Shown here in pieces: positions 29,890 to 36,770 of a stretch of 36,770 bases of DNA. Each line of letters starts with the position of its first letter. Within the stretch, counting starts at the first letter, position 1. Source of the stretch: an uncultured Holophagaceae bacterium (GTDB lineage: Bacteria; Acidobacteriota; Holophagae; Holophagales; Holophagaceae); contig CAIMFT010000006.1 in the NCBI GenBank assembly GCA_903840385.1, forward strand, positions 1 to 36,770, in the 5' to 3' direction. The notes below the pieces were generated by a model, which was given only the letters and a program-made list of their open reading frames with translations, had not been told where the DNA came from and did not search any database. The translations under genes were made by a program, and so were the position numbers.

Positions 29890-32619
29890 TCAGAAGCTGA
29901 AACGCGCGCCGATGCGAACCGAGCGGGGCGCCTGGAAGGTCGTGGGCGCCTTGAAGTAGGGGTTGGTCTGGCCCACGTCATTCCCGCTGAAGTTGTAGCG
30001 CTGATCCACGGACGCGGCGGTCTGGCTGTTCAGGACGTTGGTGACATCCAGCATGACGCGCACCTGGCGCTTGGACGGCAGCTTGAAGGTGTAGCCCAGG
30101 TTCATGTCCAGGCGCAGGCTGTCCGGCGTGCGTCCTTCGGCACCCCGGGGCCGCAGGAACAGCTCATAGCGGGTGTAGGGGAAGGGCAGCACCTGGTCGG
30201 CAAACCCGAGGCGGTTGATGGGGGTGCCGGACATGAAGTTGAAGGTGGCACCCAGGCTGAGGCCATTGTCCCACTCGTAGAAGCCGCTGCCCTTGAGCTG
30301 ATGGGTGCGGTCCCCGCTGAGCTTGCCGTTGCTGTTCACCATGAAGGCCGGCTCATCAAAGGCCGAGTTGATATTGGGATCCAGCTGACCCGTGCCATCG
30401 GCTCCGCCCACACCCTGATAGGCGCCTTCGTAGTTGCCATCCAGGCGGCTCCAGAGGTAGCTGGCCTGCCAGGTGTAGTGGTCAGCGAACTTCCGCTGCA
30501 CGCTGAACTCCAGGCCCGTGTAGTCGCGGACGGCCCGGGGATACTGCTTCCCCGTGACGCTGAAGCCGGGGTTCATGATGAAGTAGTCACCAGCGCTGCT
30601 GTTGACGTCCAGCGAGTCCTCCACCGCCCGACCCACGTAGCGGCGGATGTACTTGGCGCCCAGCACGTAGTTGGTGGCCACCGTGGTCTCGGCACCGATG
30701 ATGAACTCATCCGAGTACTGGCCCTTGATGTCGGGATCTACCGGCTCGATGTAGGAACCGACGATGGAGCTGGTGCCGGCCGCAGGGTTGGGGGTCAGGC
30801 TGGTGGGGCTGAAGTTGAAGATGGTGGGATTGCTCTCGTCACTGAAGGAGCGGATGACCAGGTCGAGGGGGACCTGCTCGTAGAAGCGAGAGAGGCTCAC
30901 GTACAGCTTGTCCTGGCCCTTGCCGGCCCAGTCCCACACCACGCCCAGGCGAGGTGCCCACTGGTCCTTCAGGTTGATCTTGGTGGCGCCGTGCTGGTCC
31001 TTGATGAGGGTGGTGTCCAGGCGGGCGCCCAGGTTCAGCGTGAGGGCGTTGGTGACGGACCACTTGTCCTGGAGGTAGAAGCCGGAGCTCTCGTGCTTCG
31101 GCGAGGCCTTGAAGATGATGCTGGGCGCGTTGTTTACATCAGCGCCGGCCACAGTCCAGTAGTAGTGGGAGTAGGTGCCGTCGCCGTAGTCCGTCACCTG
31201 CTGGCCACCGGAGTAGCCCCGGCTGATGGCGGCGGTATCCGTCTGGAAGTCGAAGCCCGCCTTGAGCTCGTGATGACCGAGGTAGTAGGTGAACGAACCC
31301 GTCATGTTTTTGCGGGTGAAGTCCTTGTCGTCGAAGCGCCCGAAGCCACCGGTCACCAGGGAGGTGGTGGCGTTGAGGGTCTGCACCAGGCCGGCCCCGA
31401 GGCCGCCGAGGAGGGAGTTCTTCTCCTGGTGCTGGCTGCCCTGCAGCTGCAGGAACCAGTCCTTGCCCGTGAGCTCGTAGCGCAGGCTCAGGTCCGTGCC
31501 ACCGATCTTGCGGATGCCATCCCAGGTGGAGGCGGCCCCCTGAGGAGAGGTCACAGCGCCTGTCACCTTTTCGGGGTCCCCCAGCACCGAAGCGATGAGG
31601 GTCTGGTTGTCCGCCAGGCGCCAGGTCAGCTTGACGGCGTACAGGTCCCGGGTGGAGTCCGTGGGGGCCTTGAGGCCCTGGTCCGGACCCGGCACCCGCA
31701 CCTGGCTCTGCTGGGCGTTGGTGCGGCGGTCGTAGGCGGCGAAGAACCAGAGCTGATCCTTGATGATCGGGCCACCCACATCGAAGCCGTACTCTGAGGT
31801 CTTGTTCTCCAGGAGGAGCGGCTTGGTGCGCAGGTTGCTGTCGTTCACATGGGTGTTGCCGGTCTTGAAGGCCTGGCCCTCCGAGTAGGCGAAGAGGTCG
31901 CCCGTGAACTCGTTGCCACCGGACTTCGTGATCACGTTGATGATGCCGCCCGTGGCCTTGCCGTACTCAGCCTCGTAGCCGCCGGTCTTCACCTGGAATT
32001 CCTGCACGAACTCCATGGGGATCCGCTTGCCCTGGGTGCCGTACTCCACGTTGGTGGCATTGATGCCGTCGACCAGGTAGCTGTTCTCGGCGCCGGAGGA
32101 GCCGTAGATCTTGAAGCCCTGGTTGCCACCGGACATGCTCTCCACCGTGACGCCGGGGGCCAGCAGGGCAATGTTGGCGAAGTCGCGGGAGGTGGGCAGG
32201 TTCAGGATGGTGTCGCTGGTGTAGTTGCCACCCACCGTGGTGCCCTTGAGGTCGAGGGTCTGGCTGGTCTCCACGACCTCCACCGTGGCCGACGCGATGG
32301 CGACCATCTTCAGCTCCACGCTGGCGGTGCGGTCCAGCCCCACCTGAGCCTGGGCCTTGGCGGTGTTGAGGCCTTCCTTCGTGGCCGTCACGGTCACCAG
32401 ACCCGGGGGCAGCAGGCCCACGTGGTAGGCACCGCCCGCATCGGTCACCGTGGCGCGCTCGCCCTGGATGCCCGGGCCGGACAGGGTCACCCGGGCCCCT
32501 GCGACGGGCCGCCCCTTGGCGTCCACCACGTGCCCCTGCAGGGAGCCGGTGGTCTGCGCCGACAGGATCGCTCCTGAGGCCAGCAGGAGAGTCAGATATC
32601 GCAGGCGACGGGTCGGCAT
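29890..32619 (-). CDS. Oar-like TonB-dependent outer-membrane receptor
   Basis: This 909-residue outer-membrane protein has a signal peptide (MPTRRLRYLTLLLASGAILSAQ). A carboxypeptidase-regulatory-like/CNA-B-type beta-sandwich follows (about 25-105, with GHVVDAKGRPVAGARVTLSG). Next is a plug domain with DFANIALLAPGV, YLVDGINATNVEYG and GGIINVITKSGG. A long beta-barrel ends in the aromatic terminus ARFSF. Such receptors with an N-terminal regulatory-like domain are abundant in Acidobacteriota and related to Oar of Myxococcus. The ligand cannot be told from sequence; no TonB, ExbB or ExbD genes are near. The ATG has GGAG upstream. A 186-base intergenic region with a large palindrome lies before it. 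Confidence 0.92.
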   Translation of the reverse strand: MPTRRLRYLTLLLASGAILSAQTTGSLQGHVVDAKGRPVAGARVTLSGPGIQGERATVTDAGGAYHVGLLPPGLVTVTATKEGLNTAKAQAQVGLDRTASVELKMVAIASATVEVVETSQTLDLKGTTVGGNYTSDTILNLPTSRDFANIALLAPGVTVESMSGGNQGFKIYGSSGAENSYLVDGINATNVEYGTQGKRIPMEFVQEFQVKTGGYEAEYGKATGGIINVITKSGGNEFTGDLFAYSEGQAFKTGNTHVNDSNLRTKPLLLENKTSEYGFDVGGPIIKDQLWFFAAYDRRTNAQQSQVRVPGPDQGLKAPTDSTRDLYAVKLTWRLADNQTLIASVLGDPEKVTGAVTSPQGAASTWDGIRKIGGTDLSLRYELTGKDWFLQLQGSQHQEKNSLLGGLGAGLVQTLNATTSLVTGGFGRFDDKDFTRKNMTGSFTYYLGHHELKAGFDFQTDTAAISRGYSGGQQVTDYGDGTYSHYYWTVAGADVNNAPSIIFKASPKHESSGFYLQDKWSVTNALTLNLGARLDTTLIKDQHGATKINLKDQWAPRLGVVWDWAGKGQDKLYVSLSRFYEQVPLDLVIRSFSDESNPTIFNFSPTSLTPNPAAGTSSIVGSYIEPVDPDIKGQYSDEFIIGAETTVATNYVLGAKYIRRYVGRAVEDSLDVNSSAGDYFIMNPGFSVTGKQYPRAVRDYTGLEFSVQRKFADHYTWQASYLWSRLDGNYEGAYQGVGGADGTGQLDPNINSAFDEPAFMVNSNGKLSGDRTHQLKGSGFYEWDNGLSLGATFNFMSGTPINRLGFADQVLPFPYTRYELFLRPRGAEGRTPDSLRLDMNLGYTFKLPSKRQVRVMLDVTNVLNSQTAASVDQRYNFSGNDVGQTNPYFKAPTTFQAPRSVRIGARFSF

Positions 32620-32718
32620 GGCCGCTCCATTTAGGTTTGGCCACCATCGGGCGACCTTGTCAGAGGATGAATGGATCCATCATGGCTGTTCGGAAGGCCT
32701 TAGCAAGTCCCTAATTCA

Positions 32719-32758
32719 ATGGGAATATTGACGATATAAACATCGTCAATATCCCCAT
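32719..32758. repeat. 40-base near-perfect palindrome upstream of the TonB receptor gene
   Basis: The arms 32719-32735 and 32742-32758 are 17 bases each with one mismatch, around the spacer ATAAAC. Each arm contains ATATTGACGAT. It is very AT-rich for this DNA. It lies 100 bases upstream of the receptor start and 47 bases after the stop of the zinc-ribbon gene. No U-tract follows, so an operator is preferred over a terminator; a TTGACG-N16-TATTCC reading within it could be a promoter on the minus strand. The rest of 32620-32805 holds a smaller palindrome (ATGGATCCAT) and nothing else I can name. Confidence 0.7.
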
Positions 32759-32805
32759 ACAGGACTGCGATCAGGTGTAGCAGGGCCAAACGAGGTTCAA
32801 AGGGT

Positions 32806-33387
32806 TTACCAGTCGCCGCCGCTGTCGCCGCCGGAGTCGCCACCCGAGTCACCCCAGTCGCTGGAGCCACCAGACTCGCCCCAGTCGCCGCCGGTGGAAC
32901 TGGAGTTCGAGCCATCACCCCAGCCTTCGCCGCCACCCTCGCCCCCGCCGCTACGGTCGTGGTGGCCGCCGCCCATCATGCTGCCGAGCATCATGCCCGT
33001 GAGCAGGCCGCCTCCCATGCCACCGCCGGGCTGGCCGTAGCCACCCTGCTGCATGGGGACGCCGCCCTGACCCTGGGGATCCATGAGCAGCCGCCGAGCG
33101 GAGGGGGGCAGCTCCTCATCCTTGAGGGTCTGCACGCCGGCCACCGCACTGCAGTAGCCGCAGGACCACTTCACGGAGCGGAGGCCATCCCACTCCTGCT
33201 TCATCTTGTCGCCGGAGGCGCCGCAGGTCGGGCACTTGGGATAGGGGCAGGCAAAGGTGTGCGGCTCCAGGGGACCTGTGGGCAGGGCCCGGCGGGAAGC
33301 ACCCAGCTGCTCCGGCTTGTCCTGCCGGCCCCGGAGGGCGAAGTAGAGCACTGCACCGATGATGAGAAGGACAAGGATCGTCGTCAT
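32806..33387 (-). CDS. small membrane protein with zinc ribbon and Gly/Ser/Asp/Trp-rich tail
   Basis: I do not recognise the family of this 193-residue protein. Residues 3-18 form one membrane helix (TILVLLIIGAVLYFAL) followed by RGRQDK, which suggests an N-out, C-in orientation. A cysteine cluster follows: Cys47, Cys52, Cys55 (in CPYPKCPTCGASGD) and Cys76, Cys79 (CGYC), likely a zinc ribbon. The last 80 residues are glycine-rich: first Met/Gly/Gln (MGGGLLTGMMLGSMMGGG with two His), then acidic Gly/Ser repeats of the type GGDSGGDSGGDW. I chose ATG at 33385-33387 since it begins the membrane helix; the frame is open 16 codons further. It is divergent from anmK. The function is unknown. Confidence 0.75.
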   Translation of the reverse strand: MTTILVLLIIGAVLYFALRGRQDKPEQLGASRRALPTGPLEPHTFACPYPKCPTCGASGDKMKQEWDGLRSVKWSCGYCSAVAGVQTLKDEELPPSARRLLMDPQGQGGVPMQQGGYGQPGGGMGGGLLTGMMLGSMMGGGHHDRSGGGEGGGEGWGDGSNSSSTGGDWGESGGSSDWGDSGGDSGGDSGGDW

Positions 33388-33455
33388 GGACACCCCCAAG
33401 GCCCCAAGGGTATCCGCAACCACGGTCAACGGCACTTGCTGGCATCATCAGCACC

Positions 33456-34577
33456 ATGCAAACCCGCATCCCGCTCCCGGAGGACCGACCCTGGCGCGTG
33501 CTGGGCCTGATGTCGGGTACCAGCGCCGATGGCGCGGACGTCGTGGCCATCGAGGTGGCACCGGAGGGCTTTGAGAGCGGGCAGCCCTTCTGCGCTCTGC
33601 TGGGCCACCACTACGCCCCCTACCCGGATCCGGTGCGGGCCCAGGTGCTGGCAGCGGCCTCCAACAACCTGGACCCAGCGGCGCTCTGCATCCTCCAGCG
33701 GCGCCTCGGCAACCACCATGCCCGCGCTGCCTTCGACCTGTGCGCCAAGCTGAACCTGAAGCCGGACCTGGCTGCCCTGCACGGCCAGACCGTGCAGCAC
33801 CACCCCAACCAGGGCGCTAGCCTGCAGCTGGCGGACCCCTATGTGCTGGCCGAAGCCCTGAGCTGTCCCGTGGTGTGGGACCTCCGCCGCCGGGACCTGG
33901 CTCTGGGCGGGCAAGGCGCCCCCCTGGTGCCCCTGCCCGAGCGCTGGCTGCACGGCCCCGGCCCCTGGCTGGCCCTGAACCTCGGGGGCATCGGCAACCT
34001 CGCCCTGTGGGACGGCCAGCGAACCCAGGCCTGGGACACCGGCCCCGGCATGTCCCTGCTGGATCTGGCCGCCCAGCGCTGGCTGGGCCTGCCCTTCGAC
34101 CCGGATGGGGCCGGGGCCAGCGGAGCCGTGGATGAGGCCCGGCTGGCGAGCTGGCTCACCCACCCCTACTTCGCCGCCCGGCCCCCCAAATCCACGGGCC
34201 GGGAGGTCTTCGGTGCCGCCTGGCTGGACCAGGAAGGCCCCGGCCTGGAGGCCCTACCCCTGGCGGACCGCCTGGCCACCCTGGCGGCCTTCACGGCGGC
34301 CTCCGTGGCCCTGGAAGCCCGCCGGAGCCAGCCCTGGCCCGAGGGTCTGCGAGGCCTGGTGAGCGGCGGCGGCGCCTGCCACCAGCGGGTGCGCTTGGAG
34401 CTGGCCACCCGGCTGGCCCTGCCCCTGGCCGCTGACCTGGCCTTCCCCTCGGGGGCCCGCGAGGCCGTCAGTTGGGCCCTGCTGGGGGCCGCCAGCGCCC
34501 TGGGTATTCCAGGCAACCTGCCGGAGGTCACCGGCGCCGCCCGACCCGTGGTGCTGGGGAGCTGGGTGTGGCCCTGA
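33456..34577 (+). CDS. anmK: anhydro-N-acetylmuramic acid kinase
   Basis: AnmK phosphorylates and opens 1,6-anhydro-MurNAc from recycled peptidoglycan to give MurNAc-6-phosphate. The 373-residue protein has the family start signature GLMSGTSADGAD (residues 17-28). LAALHGQTVQHHP follows, then LADPYVLAEAL and DLRRRDLALGGQGAPLVP. The nucleotide-binding LNLGGIGNLA and DTGPGMSLLD are present, as are PKSTGRE and the C-terminal SGGGACHQRV. All of these are typical. No strong ribosome site precedes the ATG. It overlaps the downstream transglutaminase gene by ten bases. A MurNAc-6-P etherase (murQ) is not in the window. Confidence 0.95.
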   Translation: MQTRIPLPEDRPWRVLGLMSGTSADGADVVAIEVAPEGFESGQPFCALLGHHYAPYPDPVRAQVLAAASNNLDPAALCILQRRLGNHHARAAFDLCAKLNLKPDLAALHGQTVQHHPNQGASLQLADPYVLAEALSCPVVWDLRRRDLALGGQGAPLVPLPERWLHGPGPWLALNLGGIGNLALWDGQRTQAWDTGPGMSLLDLAAQRWLGLPFDPDGAGASGAVDEARLASWLTHPYFAARPPKSTGREVFGAAWLDQEGPGLEALPLADRLATLAAFTAASVALEARRSQPWPEGLRGLVSGGGACHQRVRLELATRLALPLAADLAFPSGAREAVSWALLGAASALGIPGNLPEVTGAARPVVLGSWVWP

Positions 34578-36541
34578 GGTGGCCCCTCTGGAGTGACCAC
34601 CTGCCGCTGTGGGTGGTGCTCGGGGCGACGGCTGCCTCGGGCCTCTACGAGCCCATCGATCTGGCCCTCATGGCCCTGCCCCTGGCGGCTGCCGCAGCCG
34701 TGGAGGCCTTGGCCAAGGACCTGAGCCGCTACCGGCGGGGACTGGAAGTGGCGGCCCTCCTCTTCTTCCTGGGGGACCTGTTTCGGGCTCCGGGTCTGGT
34801 CACCGTGGCAGTCCACACCCTGTTCCTGCTGGCCGGAGTGCGCCTGGTGCTGCCCCGGAGTGGGTCGGAGCAGCGGCAGACCCTGCTCATCGGCTTCACC
34901 CTCTACCTGGCCACCGCCCTGGGTCCCCCGGAGCCCGCCTTCCTCGCCTGGACCCTGGCCTACGTCGGGGCCACCACCCTGGTCCTCCTGCGCCTGGGCT
35001 GGGAGCCCTCCGCCGCCTGCCGACCCGGTGTCCCGGCCCCGCCGCCCTACACCCGGGTGCCCCTCTGGGTGGGCTCAGCCGTTCTACTGGGGGCGGGGTT
35101 CTTCGTGGTCCTGCCCCGCCTGGGGGTGGGCCTGCAGGCCTCCCTCTTCCGTGGCACTGGCCGGGCGGCCACCCAGGCGGGACTGGCGGCCAGCCTGAAC
35201 CTGGGCGGCGATGGGCCCATCGAGCCCAACGCCGAAGTGGCCGTGCGCATTGCGCCCCCGGATGGCGCAGGACCGGACCGGGACCCGACCTGGGCCGCGG
35301 GGCTGGAGCGCCTGCGGGCCGTGGCTCTGGAGCGGGTGGAGGGCCTGCGCTGGGAGTCCTCGGAGCTGACGCCGCCCATGGTCCCGGCGCCCGGGCCCGC
35401 CCTCCGGCAGGCGGAGTTCCTGTTCACGCCGAGCTTCCACGGCATCCTGGCCCTGCCCCCCCGCTGGGTCCAACTGGACCCACCGGACCTGGCCCTGCGG
35501 CCTGGCCTGGGGGCCAGCCTGCGCTGGCGCTTCTCCCGCACTCGGGGTGGCCCCATCACCGTGAGCTGGCGGCCTTCGCCGGAAGGACTCCCGGAGCCGC
35601 GCCTCACGCCCCGCCGCCTGCAGGTGCTCACGCACCTCGACCCGACCCATGCGGCGGCCCAGCGGGCCAGCCTCCGCTTCGCCCCCGCCATCCTGCCGAC
35701 CCCGGCCCTGGTGCGAGCCCTGGAGGGCGGCCTCGCCGGCTTTGCCTACACCCTGGAGAATCCGTCGGGCCGGGCACCCAACCCCCTGGAGGACTTCCTG
35801 GAGCGCAGCCGGGCGGGCCACTGCGAGTACTTCGCATCGGCCATGGCCCTCATGCTGCGGGCCCGGGGCGTGCCGGCCCGGGTGGTGAATGGCTACCGCC
35901 TGGGCCCCTGGCTGCCTGAGGGCGGCTACTACCGGGTGAGCCAGAACGAGGCCCACGCCTGGGTGGAGTACTGGCACGAGGGCCGCTGGTGGACCTCGGA
36001 CCCCACCCCTGGACTGGCGCCTGGCCTGCCCGGCAGCGGCCCTGGCCTGGGCTTCCTGGTGCGCTGGGGGGACGCCCTGCGCTACCGCTGGGACCGCCAT
36101 GTGGTGCGGTTCTCCGACCAGGATCAGGTGGCGGGACTGGCCTGGCTCCAGGAGCGCCTTCAGGGCTGGGATGGGCGCCGCCTGCTCCCCTCCCGGGGCC
36201 TGCTGATCCTCCTGGGACTGGCAGGGGCCGCTGGACTTCTGTGGTGGAGCCGGGATCGCTGGCAGCGCCCAACGGAAGGCCCAGGTCGCATCCGAGCCCT
36301 GGCCCCCTTTCTGCGGCGCACCCGAAAGATCGCAGCGCCACAGGCCGGCGACACCGCTCGCACCTGGCTCCTGCGCCTCGCGGCCCTGCGGCCGGAGCGC
36401 CAGACCGCCCTGCTGGCGCTGGCTGAGGCCGTGGAGGCCGAGGCCTATGGCCCTGGCAGCGGCGAAGCGGCCCGGTTGGCGCAGGCCGAGGCCCAGGCCT
36501 GGCGGGGCTGGAGCCCCCCCGCGAAGCCTACTTCTCCGTGA
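34568..36541 (+). CDS. TgpA-like membrane transglutaminase
   Basis: This 657-residue protein matches the TgpA architecture. The N-terminal part has several membrane segments (about residues 10-200, DUF3488-like). A periplasmic region with the transglutaminase core follows. After that come one more membrane helix ([18 protein letters not shown], near residue 550) and a short cytoplasmic C-terminal part (DUF4129-like). The catalytic triad can be assigned: Cys419 in [15 protein letters not shown], His463 in [10 protein letters not shown] and Asp478 in WWTSDPTPG. The start is GTG 34568, ten bases inside anmK, preceded by GGGGAG; ATG alternatives upstream lie deep in anmK. The usual partner genes (MoxR ATPase and DUF58 protein) are not seen here, and the substrate is unknown. 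Confidence 0.88.
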   Translation: MALRWPLWSDHLPLWVVLGATAASGLYEPIDLALMALPLAAAAAVEALAKDLSRYRRGLEVAALLFFLGDLFRAPGLVTVAVHTLFLLAGVRLVLPRSGSEQRQTLLIGFTLYLATALGPPEPAFLAWTLAYVGATTLVLLRLGWEPSAACRPGVPAPPPYTRVPLWVGSAVLLGAGFFVVLPRLGVGLQASLFRGTGRAATQAGLAASLNLGGDGPIEPNAEVAVRIAPPDGAGPDRDPTWAAGLERLRAVALERVEGLRWESSELTPPMVPAPGPALRQAEFLFTPSFHGILALPPRWVQLDPPDLALRPGLGASLRWRFSRTRGGPITVSWRPSPEGLPEPRLTPRRLQVLTHLDPTHAAAQRASLRFAPAILPTPALVRALEGGLAGFAYTLENPSGRAPNPLEDFLERSRAGHCEYFASAMALMLRARGVPARVVNGYRLGPWLPEGGYYRVSQNEAHAWVEYWHEGRWWTSDPTPGLAPGLPGSGPGLGFLVRWGDALRYRWDRHVVRFSDQDQVAGLAWLQERLQGWDGRRLLPSRGLLILLGLAGAAGLLWWSRDRWQRPTEGPGRIRALAPFLRRTRKIAAPQAGDTARTWLLRLAALRPERQTALLALAEAVEAEAYGPGSGEAARLAQAEAQAWRGWSPPAKPTSP

Positions 36542-36770
36542 ACTTCTCGAAGGCCTTCATGAGCTCCATGGGCAGGGGGAAGACGATGGTGCTGTTCTTC
36601 TCCACGGCGATCTCGGTGAGCGTCTGCAGGTAGCGCATCTGGATGGCGACAGGGTTCTGGCTGATCTTGTTGGCGGCCTCCAGCAGCTGCTGGCTGGCCA
36701 TGAGCTCGCCCTCGGCGGCGATGATCTTGGCCCGCTTCTCCCGCTCGGCCTCGGCCTGCTTGCCCATGGC
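36528..36770 (-). CDS. slipin/stomatin-type SPFH protein, C-terminal part (cut by window edge)
   Basis: Only the last 80 residues are present; the gene continues beyond the right edge. The sequence is a charged helix with [20 protein letters not shown], then [16 protein letters not shown], and ends with [16 protein letters not shown]. This is the standard C-terminal pattern of bacterial slipins (stomatin-like, SPFH/band 7 superfamily), membrane-bound oligomers often encoded next to an NfeD-like protein. The stop codon overlaps the end of the convergent transglutaminase gene by 14 bases. The N-terminal membrane anchor and the SPFH domain cannot be seen. Confidence 0.87.
   Translation of the reverse strand, partial: AMGKQAEAEREKRAKIIAAEGELMASQQLLEAANKISQNPVAIQMRYLQTLTEIAVEKNSTIVFPLPMELMKAFEKFTEK

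Noticed and set aside
32806..32910. Short repeats in the zinc-ribbon gene tail as a CRISPR-like array
   Set aside because: Units are about nine bases, without spacers, and encode Gly/Ser/Asp/Trp in frame.

Overview
The window is a 36.8 kb piece of a high-GC bacterial chromosome. It has tightly packed genes, many ATGA or TGATG overlaps, and no insertion sequences, tRNAs, rRNAs or CRISPR arrays that I could see. The gene content points to a motile, diderm bacterium of the Holophagae class of Acidobacteriota (Geothrix/Holophaga-like). It has a flagellum with P and L rings, LptE, type IV pilus minor pilins with PilY1, an Oar-like TonB-dependent receptor with an N-terminal carboxypeptidase-regulatory-like domain, RNase J, two-subunit class I fumarase and folate-dependent TrmFO. 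The taxonomic placement is inference from gene content; no marker gene was compared.

Layout. (1) trmFO lies on the plus strand at 258-1604. (2) A colinear minus-strand array runs from 11800 down to 1592: hpt, lptE, holA, the fumarase alpha and beta subunits, prmC, flgH, flgI, flgJ, flgM, two small unassigned proteins, flgK and flgL. (3) A plus-strand stress-type cassette at 11940-13608 holds an ECF sigma factor, a zinc anti-sigma factor and a Spy-like periplasmic protein. (4) rsmA and rnj overlap on the minus strand (16134-13610). (5) A minor-pilin operon fimT-pilV-pilW-pilX-pilY1 (23458-16212, minus) ends in a good intrinsic terminator. (6) Two tandem paralogous secreted proteins of unknown function are translationally coupled to priA (28485-23604, minus). 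(7) tsaD and gatC are on the plus strand. (8) A TonB-dependent receptor and a small zinc-ribbon membrane protein are on the minus strand. (9) anmK and a TgpA-like transglutaminase are on the plus strand, converging on a slipin-type SPFH gene cut by the right edge.

The most interesting signal is regulatory. Two sites upstream of minus-strand operons share the geometry of a flagellar sigma-28 (FliA) promoter: a -35 ending in AA, exactly 15 bases, then GCCGAT. The first precedes flgM, where such a promoter is expected because FlgM is the anti-sigma-28 factor. The second precedes fimT, the first gene of the minor-pilin/PilY1 operon. If both are real, the flagellar late-gene switch also controls pilus tip assembly in this organism. 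The second point of interest is the paralogous pair of secreted proteins, with a possible thioredoxin-like N-terminal half lacking CXXC, in an operon with the replication-restart helicase. Two AT-rich perfect or near-perfect palindromes (23585-23605 and 32719-32758) stand out in otherwise GC-rich intergenic DNA and look like operators.
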